A stretch of DNA of 13,016 nucleotides from Methylophaga sp. (GCA_013139345.1 WTAY01000234.1:1-13016); one strand, 5' to 3'. Shown: positions 1-8,524, counted from the first letter of the stretch. Program-made: numbers and translations. Notes: a model not told the origin generated them from the sequence alone.

Positions 1-198
1 TTGCTGTAATGCCGCACCAAACCAGCGATTGTTTAATAGCATCTGATGGAAGCGTGGTGAACTATTAGCAAAACAAGCCAATGCGAGAATCAGAAACGGC
101 GTGGTAGGTAAAATAGGTAATACTGCACCAATGATGCCTAAAGCCAGAAATAGCAGGCCAGAAATAAGTAATAGGTATTTTTTAATACGTTTGCGCAT
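1..198 (-). CDS. ybaN: YbaN-family (DUF454) inner membrane protein, 3' end cut off by the window
   Basis: Only the first 66 codons are present; the gene runs out of the window at base 1. The ATG at 198-196 follows an AGGAA ribosome binding site about 9 nt upstream. A basic N-terminus (MRKRIKK) leads into a hydrophobic helix, then the run LPILPTTPF, then ACFANSSPRFH and WFG. This order of motifs is the hallmark of the YbaN/DUF454 family of small (about 120 residue) inner membrane proteins, whose biochemical role is not established. It begins 27 nt after the stop codon of the GGDEF-EAL gene, so co-transcription is likely. The family assignment is firm. A functional link to the signalling genes is not shown. 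Confidence 0.88.
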   Translation of the reverse strand, partial: MRKRIKKYLLLISGLLFLALGIIGAVLPILPTTPFLILALACFANSSPRFHQMLLNNRWFGAALQQ

Positions 199-225
199 AG
201 AAGGCTGTTCCTGATAGAGAAATTT

Positions 226-2913
226 TTAGTTTATATCTTCCGTTGCTAGCGGCCTCGCAATCCAATAGCCTTGAGCTATATCACAGCCACTTTTAGTTAG
301 AAATTGTAGTTGTTCTTGTGTTTCTACGCCTTCAGCGACGACTTGCTTGCCCAATGCATGCGACATGGCTAATATCGCATGAATCACTGCCTGATCTTCC
401 TTGCTACTGAGTAAATTGTAAATAAAAGAACGGTCGATTTTGATAAACGATGCCGGTAAATTTTTCATATAAGATAATGACGAATAGCCGGTACCAAAAT
501 CATCAATAGCAATCAAAACACCAGCTTCGACTAATTGGCGCATGACTTTAATAGCAATTTCTGGGGTTTTCATTAAGGCGCTTTCGGTGATTTCAACTTC
601 GATCCATTCTCTCTGCGCGCCTGTGCTATCAATCTGGCTTATGATTTTGCTGGCCAAGTCCAAGTTGATTAGTTCTACAGCAGAAATATTAACGGCTATT
701 TTGCCAAAATCAAAACCAAGCTGCGACCAATGCACTGTTTGTAAACAAACGGCAGTCATGACCCAATGGCTGAGCTCTACAATCAGGCCGGTTTCTTCCG
801 CTAATGGAATGAATTCTAGGGGCGATATTATACCTAATTTAGAATGATGCCAGCGCATTAAGGCTTCATAGCCAATTGTTTTATTGGTTTTAAGGCAAAG
901 TTTCGCTTGATAAAACATTTGTAACTCAAAGTCCTGTGTATAACAATTTTGTGCTAATGCTTTGCGTAATGACTGCTCCAGTATCAGTCGTCGGTTATTT
1001 GCGTGAATTTGTTCAGAAGAGCAAAATGTATAACCTTGTTTCCCTTTCTTGGCACAATACATCGCATTATCAGCTTGCTGTAATAAAGTTTTTACATTTG
1101 TACCATCACCAGGATAAATGGCAATACCGATACTAGAGCCTAAAATAAACTGCTGTTCATTGAGCATGTAGGGTTGTAATAAATGCTGTAATACTTTTTT
1201 GGCTACGACTTCAGCGGCATCAGCATCCGTATCCGGTAAAATTAGCGTAAACTCATCTCCGCCGACTCGAGCGGCAAGGTCTGAGTCACGTAAGTCTGCT
1301 AGTAGGCGGTTAGCGGTTTCTTTCAGCACTTCATCACCCGCCGCATGACCTAAATTATCATTAATTATTTTAAAGCGATCAATATCAAGAAATAGCAGGG
1401 CCATCGAGTTATTATGCCGATGCGCCAAAGCAAGCGTTTGTTCAAGCCGGTCTAAAAATAAACGGCGATTGGCTAAGCCCGTTAAATCATCATAATAAGA
1501 GAGCCAGTTGAGTCGCTCTTGAGCCTGTTTTAATAGGGTGATGTCATGAGCAATGCCGTCGAGGCCAATACATAGCCCAGATGCATCATAAACGGGACTT
1601 TCTAAAACTTCGATGCAGCGTTTATTACCGTATTTATCAAATAATTCAACTTCATACGCGGGTACTTTTTCACCGTTCAAGCAGCGCCCTGTGTAGTCAT
1701 CAATTAAAGCATTATTAGGGTGATCGGTTTGATAAGTGCTGTAATGCTGTAAAAATTCAGTAATACTATAGCCTAATATTTTTGTGACTGAAGGGCTTAA
1801 GTACGAAAATACACCCTCTAAATCATGCTGATAAAAGAAGTACTCATCATGTAAATTTTCCACCAAACTACGGTATTTTTGTTCACTATCGTGTAACTGC
1901 TCGGTGCGCTCAAATACCTGTGTCTCCAAATTTTCTTTAAAATGTTCAAGCGCGTTATTAGATTCGAAAAGTTTATTTTTGGTGCTGATAATGCGTTTAT
2001 TTTGGTAGCGTATTTGTCTAATCCATAGCAACAAAACAATAACAATAAAGAGCAAAGGGGCAATAAATTTACTAATGGTTGCATAATCAATGGGCAATTC
2101 GAGTTGTGTATGCCACCTTTCATTAATTGCTTGTTTTTCTTCTGGCGTTAATGTGTCTAAGCCTTTTTGTAAAATAGTGGCTAAAATTGGCCAGTCATTG
2201 CGTACAGCAATGCTTTCATTAGCACTATTGCGATCATAAAAAGCACCAAATTTAAGTTGTGTTAGTAGGTATTTATTTTGCAAATAAGAGCTAGCGGCAA
2301 AGAAGCTGATAGCCGCATCGGCTTGTTCGCTTTCGACGGCTTCTAAAGCATCGCGCATGTTATCGACATAAAAAGGTGTGATGCTGGGGAACTCGTTCAG
2401 GATGCGGGTTGAATATTGATAGTTTTTCACTAGCGCTACGATTTTTTCAGGCAGCTGGTTACGGTTAGTGATTTGTTGGCCATTTTTATTGGTAATAATA
2501 GCTAATGATTTAAATACATAAGGCTGGGTAAAGGCAAAGAATTGCAGGCGTTCTGGTCTGTTAACCATCGTAGCAACGGCATCAACTTCTTTGTTGATTG
2601 CTGCTATATAAACCTCTTTCCAGACAGTGCGTTTATCTACTTGGAACTGAATATCCAGCTTCTGACTGATTAAGTGCAGGGTGTCATAGGCGACTCCCGT
2701 TAACTTGCCATTATCGATGAAGCTATACGGAGGGAAATTACCGTCAAAAGCTATGCGAATAGGTTGGTGAGAGTCCAGCCACAAGCGTTCCTCTGCTGTC
2801 AATTCAACAGATTGAATCATGTCTTCAGGGGCTCTATCTTGTTGAGTAATGCTCTGTGAAGTAGCTGAGATAGGGAGAAGAACTAAAAGTAGCGACAAAA
2901 TAATTGAATTCAA
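226..2913 (-). CDS. Periplasmic SBP-TM-PAS-GGDEF-EAL c-di-GMP signalling protein
   Basis: 895 residues. Domain order: hydrophobic signal sequence (1-20), SBP_bac_3 periplasmic ligand-binding domain (about 38-270, with the family block R119-P-E-R-L and FTQPY), one membrane helix (about 280-299), a coiled segment, PAS/PAC (about 340-462), GGDEF (about 465-630) and EAL (about 640-890). GGDEF is intact at 551-555, and an inhibitory-site RxxD (R542, D545) lies five residues before it. The EAL motif is at 683-685, with DDFGTGYSS at 804-812, K825-I-D and EGVE at 861-864. Both diguanylate cyclase and phosphodiesterase activities are therefore possible; which dominates cannot be read from sequence. 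The start is TTG at 2913: an in-frame TGA lies just upstream, and the next in-frame Met (residue 32) would lose the signal sequence. It probably has its own promoter (2947-2975). The ligand is unknown. Confidence 0.93.
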   Translation of the reverse strand: MNSIILSLLLVLLPISATSQSITQQDRAPEDMIQSVELTAEERLWLDSHQPIRIAFDGNFPPYSFIDNGKLTGVAYDTLHLISQKLDIQFQVDKRTVWKEVYIAAINKEVDAVATMVNRPERLQFFAFTQPYVFKSLAIITNKNGQQITNRNQLPEKIVALVKNYQYSTRILNEFPSITPFYVDNMRDALEAVESEQADAAISFFAASSYLQNKYLLTQLKFGAFYDRNSANESIAVRNDWPILATILQKGLDTLTPEEKQAINERWHTQLELPIDYATISKFIAPLLFIVIVLLLWIRQIRYQNKRIISTKNKLFESNNALEHFKENLETQVFERTEQLHDSEQKYRSLVENLHDEYFFYQHDLEGVFSYLSPSVTKILGYSITEFLQHYSTYQTDHPNNALIDDYTGRCLNGEKVPAYEVELFDKYGNKRCIEVLESPVYDASGLCIGLDGIAHDITLLKQAQERLNWLSYYDDLTGLANRRLFLDRLEQTLALAHRHNNSMALLFLDIDRFKIINDNLGHAAGDEVLKETANRLLADLRDSDLAARVGGDEFTLILPDTDADAAEVVAKKVLQHLLQPYMLNEQQFILGSSIGIAIYPGDGTNVKTLLQQADNAMYCAKKGKQGYTFCSSEQIHANNRRLILEQSLRKALAQNCYTQDFELQMFYQAKLCLKTNKTIGYEALMRWHHSKLGIISPLEFIPLAEETGLIVELSHWVMTAVCLQTVHWSQLGFDFGKIAVNISAVELINLDLASKIISQIDSTGAQREWIEVEITESALMKTPEIAIKVMRQLVEAGVLIAIDDFGTGYSSLSYMKNLPASFIKIDRSFIYNLLSSKEDQAVIHAILAMSHALGKQVVAEGVETQEQLQFLTKSGCDIAQGYWIARPLATEDIN

Positions 2914-2946
2914 TATATCTCAGCGTATTTAATTAGTAACGTTCCC

Positions 2947-2975
2947 AGTATAGTCTAACGTTTTGGTTTAGGCAA
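2947..2975 (-). promoter_or_regulatory. Probable sigma-70 promoter of the SBP-PAS-GGDEF-EAL gene
   Basis: On the minus strand TTGCCT (2975-2970) and TATACT (2952-2947) are separated by 17 bases. This matches 4/6 and 5/6 of the sigma-70 consensus. The predicted transcript would begin near 2940, giving a leader of under 30 nt before the TTG start. It lies in the 102-base gap behind the histidine kinase gene, so the c-di-GMP gene can be expressed apart from the kinase. Confidence 0.55.
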
Positions 2976-3015
2976 AAAAGCTACTGGCCTATGCTAGTAT
3001 CAGAATTTTGTATTA

Positions 3016-5241
3016 TTATGATTCGGTTAGCTCAATAATTTTCTCAAAATTAAACTGCTCAACTAAGTGCTTTAAGTGCTCGGCAATAACTGGTTCTGCT
3101 TCTTGAATTTTAGCAATCACTTCTAAACTTAACTCTATATCTAAACTATTAGCAGCTTCGGCTAACTGATGTCGCCACGCAGATTCAAAATGACTTAGCT
3201 GCTCGGCATCAAGCATATTTGGTGTTGTGGCTTGTATGTCAATTTCTTGGGTTTGATACTGATATTCGATGTCTAAGTATCTAGCCATGCAGTTAAAAAT
3301 ATCTTCATCGCGAAATGGTTTATTAACAATTTCATTAACTCCAGCATGCAAAAGTGCATAACGCTCTTGCTCAAAAACCGAAGCTGTAACGGCAACAATG
3401 GGGGTATTTTTACCTTTAGCTAACTCTCTAATTTTATGGGTTGCGGTAATGCCGTCCATAACCGGCATACGTCTATCCATCCAAACAAAATCCGGAGCAC
3501 ATTGTTTAAATTGCTCTAGGCCTTGCTGCCCATTAATCGCCTCAATCACTTGAAAGCCTACAGATTCTAAAATCCGACGTAATAACAAGCGATTTTCCAT
3601 TTGATCTTCAACGATCAGAACTCGGTAGTTGGGTTGCCCTGCTGCTAGACCGATAATTTTATGATTGCCTTTTGGCGCAATACTTAATAAGTTCTGTTCA
3701 TCGAGTTTAATAATGGGGATGGCGACTTTAAAAGTAGTGCCTTTGCCTAGTTCACTGGTAACAGAAATATGGCCTTTTAACAGTTCAGCAAACTGCTGGG
3801 TAATCGCTAAACCAAGACCTGTGCCTGTTTGTTCCGCTTGCTCCCCGACTTGAATAAACGCACTAAAAATCAGCGGTAATTGTTCTTTGCTAATTCCACG
3901 CCCCGTATCTTTTACTTCAAAGCAAATAATAGGCTGATCTAAATTATCCTCATAAGAGCTTAAGCGTAGTAACACCTGCCCACTATCTGTGCATTTGATA
4001 GCATTACTAAGTAAATTAGTCAAAATCTGGCGTATTTTCCCGGCATCACTATCAATAGCTCGCGGAAAAGATGAGGATTGATCCAAGAATAAATCAATGC
4101 CTTTGGATGTCGCTCGCTCATGCATCATATCAATAATGTCGCGCATCAAAAGTCCTAAATCAAAAGGCTCATGCTCCATTTGCATGCGGCCTGATTCGAT
4201 TTTAGCCATATCCAAAATATCATTAATCAAGTTGAGTAAATGATTACCGCTACGATTAATAATATCCAGGTTTTCTTTTTGCTCCAGTGTTATGTTTGGG
4301 TCATCTAACATTAAGCGAGAAAAACCAAGAACAGCATTCATAGGCGTGCGTAATTCATGGCTCATATTGGCCAAAAAAATACTTTTTGCCTTGTTAGATG
4401 ATTCCGCCGCATTTTTTGCATTCTCTAATGCTGAGCTTGTTTCTTGTAATTGTAAATTGCTTTTCTCTAAGTCTGATGTGCGTTCAGAGACACGTAACTC
4501 TAGGTGTTCATTTAATTGTAGTAGTTCAGATTTAGATTTCTCTAGTGCTGTGATTGCACTGTTGCGCTCTTGTTCCCTTAATTTGATATTTTGGCGCATA
4601 TTCTCAAAGCCATTAGCTAGTTGACCGATTTCATCGTGGCTGTTATTTTTTAAGGAGACCTCATAGTTTCCTTTAGTAAGCTCTAGCACAGCAAGGGAAA
4701 TAGCCTGTAAAGGATTCAGGACACTCCAGGTTAAAATTAGCCCTAAAAATAAGACAATTAAAACAATCAGCACTGCGGTGCTTATCAGGTTATTAATAAG
4801 GTCTTGCTTGAGGCGCTCAGTGACTAAGTGATTACTTAAGGATATTTTTAACACACCAATTTCTTCATTGTTGCGTAATATTTTAGTCTGCCTTACTAAG
4901 GTGCTTTCGGCTGCTACAGCATCCGTTACTTGAGAAATCACTTGCCAGTTTTGATCGCGCACCAAGGCTTCTTCTAAATCTTCGGCTCCGGTAACGCTAA
5001 TGGCATACATTTCATCATCGGCCATTTCTGTCTGTATAATTTTATAGACCCAACCTTCATCCAATTCCCATAAAGGCAAAATCAAGTTTTCTTCAAGACG
5101 CTGTAATTTATGTGTAGCGCGTAGCTCAAGCTCAGCATGTAAGGTTTGCTGAGTTTGAAAGTAATGATAAGTAGCAGAAGCCCCTAGAACAGAGATGACA
5201 ATTAATAAAAGGCTGATGATGATTTTTGATTTTATACTCAC
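3016..5241 (-). CDS. Membrane hybrid sensor histidine kinase (HAMP-HisKA-HATPase-REC)
   Basis: 741 residues. TM1 (about 7-24) and TM2 (about 152-176) enclose a periplasmic domain of about 125 residues carrying the LPLWELDEGWV block seen in many sensor kinases. A HAMP region (about 172-225) and a coiled coil (about 225-285) follow. HisKA has the H-box SHELRTP with H295 as the predicted phosphorylation site. The HATPase has the N-box (N413), G1 DTGRGI (from D445) and G2 GTGLGL (473-478). The receiver has E545/D546, phospho-acceptor D589, T619 and K641. The helical tail of about 65 residues (677-741) looks like the tail common on such kinases and shows no convincing Hpt motif. The start is GTG at 5241, 7 nt after the stop of the solute-binding protein gene, with no clear Shine-Dalgarno, so translational coupling is likely. 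The stimulus is unknown; the neighbouring binding proteins are candidate partners. Confidence 0.93.
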   Translation of the reverse strand: MSIKSKIIISLLLIVISVLGASATYHYFQTQQTLHAELELRATHKLQRLEENLILPLWELDEGWVYKIIQTEMADDEMYAISVTGAEDLEEALVRDQNWQVISQVTDAVAAESTLVRQTKILRNNEEIGVLKISLSNHLVTERLKQDLINNLISTAVLIVLIVLFLGLILTWSVLNPLQAISLAVLELTKGNYEVSLKNNSHDEIGQLANGFENMRQNIKLREQERNSAITALEKSKSELLQLNEHLELRVSERTSDLEKSNLQLQETSSALENAKNAAESSNKAKSIFLANMSHELRTPMNAVLGFSRLMLDDPNITLEQKENLDIINRSGNHLLNLINDILDMAKIESGRMQMEHEPFDLGLLMRDIIDMMHERATSKGIDLFLDQSSSFPRAIDSDAGKIRQILTNLLSNAIKCTDSGQVLLRLSSYEDNLDQPIICFEVKDTGRGISKEQLPLIFSAFIQVGEQAEQTGTGLGLAITQQFAELLKGHISVTSELGKGTTFKVAIPIIKLDEQNLLSIAPKGNHKIIGLAAGQPNYRVLIVEDQMENRLLLRRILESVGFQVIEAINGQQGLEQFKQCAPDFVWMDRRMPVMDGITATHKIRELAKGKNTPIVAVTASVFEQERYALLHAGVNEIVNKPFRDEDIFNCMARYLDIEYQYQTQEIDIQATTPNMLDAEQLSHFESAWRHQLAEAANSLDIELSLEVIAKIQEAEPVIAEHLKHLVEQFNFEKIIELTES

Positions 5242-5248
5242 GTTATTT

Positions 5249-6064
5249 TTATTCGTCTAGGTCAAAATTATATAGGCGGTCATAGCGCGCCAACTCCTCA
5301 TACCAATTATTAGGCATCGCTATGCCTTTGTAATGTTTTGCTAATATTTCTTGATACCGCCCGGTGGCAATAATATTTTTCAACGCTTTACGGTAGCGTA
5401 GCGCTATTTGTTTTGCACCGGGCATTTCTTCATTAATCATGATGGCGATAGCCTCCGGTTTATGAGTAATGCTGATGTGTGCAAAATCTTGTCGCTGCAT
5501 TGGGTAAAGTTTCTTAATCATTTGCTCGGCAATGAAATCTATTTCTATCGCTAAATCAATCCGGCCTAATTTAAGTTTTTTAAAAATAGAGGCTTGGCTA
5601 TAGCTGGTTTCAAACTGAATACCTGCGCGCTCAAAAGCTTGCTGGTCAATTAAAGAACCACTCAATATGCCAATTTGGTATTGTTTTAAGTCGGTGAGCT
5701 TACTCAAGGTGATTTTTTCTAGGTGATTCGGCTGATAGTAATAAAACGAAGCTTGGTATAGGGCGATAGGAATAATGCCAGCAAAGTCCTGCTCTTTGAG
5801 ATAAAAAACGGGGTTGCCTAAATCATTATTATGCGTATCTTCAATTAAACGTTTTAGTGGCTTAAAAATGACTTCCGCATTTAGCCCCGCTTCGGCAGAA
5901 AGTGCCTGTAAAATCTCTCCGCACAACCCTTGCTCAGGCATTTTGAATGACCAATAAGGTGGGCTTTCATTAGCGCCAAAATGGATAGTTTCTGCTGCAC
6001 TAGCCCACGAAGCTAGATATAAAAAAAGGCTTAACACACCAGCTAAAGGCTTTCTAAGATTCAT
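5249..6064 (-). CDS. Periplasmic solute-binding protein, SBP_bac_3 type (SBP-B)
   Basis: 271 residues with a clear Sec signal peptide (1-23, ending WASA before AETIHFG). The mature part starts with the family opening HFGANESPPYW, has the second-lobe block YQIGILSGS (129-137), and ends with the typical IIATGRYQEILAKHY helix (231-245). That pattern and length are those of the periplasmic binding protein family 3 (amino-acid type) fold. The Arg-containing FS-x-PY block of amino-acid binders is not recognisable; the region reads FYLKEQDFAGIIPIALYQ instead, so the ligand may differ. The ATG at 6064 has an AGGTG ribosome binding site 7 nt upstream. There is no ABC permease or ATPase gene nearby, and the kinase gene follows after 7 nt. 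A sensory ligand-presenting role is inferred. Confidence 0.87.
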   Translation of the reverse strand: MNLRKPLAGVLSLFLYLASWASAAETIHFGANESPPYWSFKMPEQGLCGEILQALSAEAGLNAEVIFKPLKRLIEDTHNNDLGNPVFYLKEQDFAGIIPIALYQASFYYYQPNHLEKITLSKLTDLKQYQIGILSGSLIDQQAFERAGIQFETSYSQASIFKKLKLGRIDLAIEIDFIAEQMIKKLYPMQRQDFAHISITHKPEAIAIMINEEMPGAKQIALRYRKALKNIIATGRYQEILAKHYKGIAMPNNWYEELARYDRLYNFDLDE

Positions 6065-6100
6065 TAATAAGCACCTAATAAAAATTAATTTAACACTTCT

Positions 6101-6258
6101 GTAGGATGGGTAGAGTGCAGTACTTGTTTTTGGGCCGTAATGAAACGCATCAACCCACGCCTGTTAACTCTTCAGTGCCAGTGGCTCATTCGAGGCTGAT
6201 TTGATAGGTTGTACTACGAGCTCTAACGGGGCGTAAAAAGATGCTTTACCCATCCTAC
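6101..6258. mobile_element. MITE-like element with 15-bp terminal inverted repeats
   Basis: Terminal inverted repeats at 6101-6115 (GTAGGATGGGTAGAG) and 6244-6258 match at 14 of 15 positions and enclose 158 bp. CT dinucleotides flank both ends, which could be a 2-bp target duplication but could be chance. The interior includes GAAACGCATCAACCCACG. Combined with the GTAGGATGGGT ends, this resembles non-coding interspersed repeats I know from several proteobacterial genomes. No ORF is present, so any movement would need a transposase acting in trans. It separates SBP-A from SBP-B and could form a large hairpin in the transcript. The inverted repeat is seen directly; the mobile-element label is inference. 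Confidence 0.6.
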
Positions 6259-6306
6259 CTGAATCATTAACGCATAAGGTTAAAATAATTATGCGCCAGT
6301 ACTTAC

Positions 6307-7134
6307 TTATTGTATACGTTTGATAAATTCATCGGCAGCAATATCGCCCCCTAAATGATTGTGTAAAATTGTTTGATACTGGCCACTGTTAATCAGTTTT
6401 TTCAAACCAATTTTAAATGCTTTAGCTGCTTGTTGGCCTTCCGGGTGGTTTTTATTAAAGGTAATGCCCATAAGCACCTTACCTGCTTTAGGCGTCATTT
6501 TAATAAACAAAGCTGCCTGCTCTGGTGAGTGTTGCTTGTTTAAATAGTTAAACGTAGCTTCAGGCATGCCAATGAAATCTATTTTCCCTTGCTGTAACTG
6601 CTTTACTAAGGCCGGTGTTCTGGCGTACTTTATATTGATACCAGCTTGCTTATAAGCACTGACATCCTCGCTTTTGTTAGCGCCATAAGTTTTACCTTTT
6701 AAATTTTTCAGTTTCCCCGTCCAATCTAAAACCTTCGTTTCGCCCTTTTGATAAGCATAAAAAAATGTATCTAAACCTAAAACAGGAATAAAAATCGCTT
6801 TTCTGTTTGCAGCTTTCGACAGCTTGAAGTCTGGACCAATAATTGCCAAAGGCATTTCTTGGCTAAAATAATATTGCACCATACTTTGGGTCGGTAAAAT
6901 ATTAACCGTGCCTGCTATGCCTTCTGCTTTTAGCACGCTGCTGATAAGATCCATTAATAAGCCTTGTTGTTCATGTGTATTACCGACAAAAGGCGAGTAT
7001 TCCTGTGCATACATGATGTTTTTGTCAGTCACAAATAAACTCGGCGCAACTCTAGGGCCAGTAGCTGCACTATTAGCCGAGAATAAAATAAGAGTCAGAC
7101 TACAAAGGCTGATAAATTTATACTTTAATATCAT
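6307..7134 (-). CDS. Periplasmic solute-binding protein, SBP_bac_3-like (SBP-A)
   Basis: 275 residues. The N-terminus MILKYKFISLCSLTLILF is a Sec signal peptide, probably cut after NSA at about residue 23. Family features are the EYSPFVG segment (45-51), GLLMDLISSVL (58-68), the hinge-lobe block LKGKTYGANKSEDV (145-158), KIDFIGMPEA (184-193) and the terminal LINSGQYQTILHNH helix (247-260). It is divergent from SBP-B and lacks the usual amino-acid-binder consensus, so the ligand is unassigned. The ATG at 7134 has a GGAGA ribosome binding site 6 nt upstream. It starts 14 nt after the stop of the serine hydrolase gene, so the two are almost certainly one transcript. No transport permease is nearby. 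Confidence 0.83.
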   Translation of the reverse strand: MILKYKFISLCSLTLILFSANSAATGPRVAPSLFVTDKNIMYAQEYSPFVGNTHEQQGLLMDLISSVLKAEGIAGTVNILPTQSMVQYYFSQEMPLAIIGPDFKLSKAANRKAIFIPVLGLDTFFYAYQKGETKVLDWTGKLKNLKGKTYGANKSEDVSAYKQAGINIKYARTPALVKQLQQGKIDFIGMPEATFNYLNKQHSPEQAALFIKMTPKAGKVLMGITFNKNHPEGQQAAKAFKIGLKKLINSGQYQTILHNHLGGDIAADEFIKRIQ

Positions 7135-7148
7135 GGTTGCTCTCCGTG

Positions 7149-8468
7149 TTAATCAGCAATGGCAGAAGTAGATAAGGCTGTCACTTTATCCCATAAACCA
7201 AAATGAGCGCCAAAGGGTGAGGTTTGTGAAAGGAAAATAGTGATGGTCTGTTCTTTTGGATTTACACTGAATCGGGTTGAGTAATACCCCGCCCATTCAA
7301 ATACGCCAACATCGCCGCTATCAACATTGTGGCTGCGATCTTCTTGTATAGCAAAACCCAAGCCAAACTTCCAGCCGTGGCTATGTAATAAAGTCGCGTT
7401 ATGCTCACCAATATGATTGGTTGCAGTCATTAATTCAACTGTTTTTCGACTTAATAAACGCACACCATCCAACTCACCTTTATTTAACAGCATTTGTGCA
7501 AAACGATAGTAATCATAGGCCGTGGATAAAACACTGGCTCCGCCAGATAAATATTTCCCCGAAGTTGCATAAGCATCATTAGGGCACAAAGCTAAATCAC
7601 CATCAATTAAAGGGCCAGTTACACGCTCTAAAGAGCCTTTCCAGTCAGAGTTCCAGTCAGCTGAGAGTCGGCTTATTTTGCTTTCTGGAATATAAAAATG
7701 GCTATCTTGCATTTTTAACGGATCAAAAATCTGAGTCTGCACGAACTGATCAAACTTTATGCCTGAAACAACTTCGACTAAATAACCCAAAACATCCGCA
7801 GAAAGCCCGTATTCCCATTCTTCACCGGGTTGTGCATATAACGGCAACTTAGCTAAGCGTTTAACCATCTCACCGATAGTTTCATCGGGGCGACAAAAGC
7901 CATCGGTAATGCCGGCTTCGCGATAAAAGCTGACAACTTGTTCGCGTTTATCATTTGGAAACCAGCCCGTTGAGGCTAAATATAACAGGCCTGAGGTATG
8001 CGTTAGTAAATCATGAATAGTAACATCGCGTTTAACGGGCACTAATTTATAAGGAAATTCACTGCCTTTAGGATTCATTTCCAGAACTTTCTGGTTTTGG
8101 AATTCAGGAATATATTTTGCGATAGGATCAGATGGGAGCAACTTGCCTTGCTCGTATAGGAGCATGATCGCAGTACTGGTCAGCGGTTTGGTCATTGATA
8201 CAATTCTGAAAATAGTATCTGCCTGCATCGGCTTGTCAATATCAGCTAAGCCACTAGGGCGTAAATAAGCAATTTTACCTTTGCGAGCGATGAGAGTGAC
8301 TGCGCCAGCTATTTTTTTCTGTTCGATATGCTGGTCAATCACTTGGCTTAACCTACCTAAACGCATACTTGATAAACCGACGGACTCTGGTTTTATTGGC
8401 TCAACAGCTAAAGCCAAGCCGCTATAAGCAAGGCTTAAACCCGCTAGTAAATGATATACTTTTTTCAT
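7149..8468 (-). CDS. Secreted serine hydrolase, class C beta-lactamase / DD-peptidase / esterase family
   Basis: 439 residues from the ATG at 8468. I chose this over the TTG at 8486 because GAAGG lies about 8 nt before the ATG and because MKKVYHLLAGLSLAYSGLALA is a clean signal peptide. The nucleophile motif is S91-M-T-K94 (SxxK). The second motif is Y220-G-L-S followed by ADVLGYLVEVVSG, the Tyr motif in the form found in the esterase/beta-lactamase-like branch rather than YxN of true AmpC. The third is WAG at 392-394 (FEWAGYYSTRF) near the end. The family (PF00144) includes esterases, D-aminopeptidases, DD-carboxypeptidases and penicillin-binding-like proteins, so antibiotic resistance should not be assumed. 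Its product could be what SBP-A, 14 nt downstream, binds; that is inference. Confidence 0.9.
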   Translation of the reverse strand: MKKVYHLLAGLSLAYSGLALAVEPIKPESVGLSSMRLGRLSQVIDQHIEQKKIAGAVTLIARKGKIAYLRPSGLADIDKPMQADTIFRIVSMTKPLTSTAIMLLYEQGKLLPSDPIAKYIPEFQNQKVLEMNPKGSEFPYKLVPVKRDVTIHDLLTHTSGLLYLASTGWFPNDKREQVVSFYREAGITDGFCRPDETIGEMVKRLAKLPLYAQPGEEWEYGLSADVLGYLVEVVSGIKFDQFVQTQIFDPLKMQDSHFYIPESKISRLSADWNSDWKGSLERVTGPLIDGDLALCPNDAYATSGKYLSGGASVLSTAYDYYRFAQMLLNKGELDGVRLLSRKTVELMTATNHIGEHNATLLHSHGWKFGLGFAIQEDRSHNVDSGDVGVFEWAGYYSTRFSVNPKEQTITIFLSQTSPFGAHFGLWDKVTALSTSAIAD

Positions 8469-8494
8469 AAAAACGCCTTCACCCAATAAGGGGA

Positions 8495-8524
8495 TTTATA
8501 ATTAAATAATACTAGTCACATCAA
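8495..8524 (-). promoter_or_regulatory. Probable sigma-70 promoter for the serine hydrolase/SBP-A operon
   Basis: On the minus strand TTGATG (8524-8519) and TATAAA (8500-8495) are separated by 18 bases. The predicted transcript begins about 20 nt before the chosen ATG at 8468 and would include the GAAGG ribosome binding site. No operator-like palindrome overlaps it. It is the only convincing promoter before the MITE-like element, so it probably drives the hydrolase and SBP-A and may read through to SBP-B and the kinase. Confidence 0.5.

Noticed and set aside
677..741. Hpt domain at the C-terminus of the hybrid kinase (residue numbers)
   Set aside because: The tail is helical but has no His in an Hpt-like context; it matches the common uncharacterised tail of such kinases.
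1818..2123. 101-codon overlapping minus-strand frame inside the GGDEF-EAL gene
   Set aside because: Out-of-frame shadow of a clearly coding region with intact domains.
8469..8486. TTG start at 8486 for the serine hydrolase, adding six residues
   Set aside because: The ATG at 8468 has a well-placed GAAGG ribosome binding site and begins directly with a clean signal peptide; the extension would overlap that ribosome binding site.
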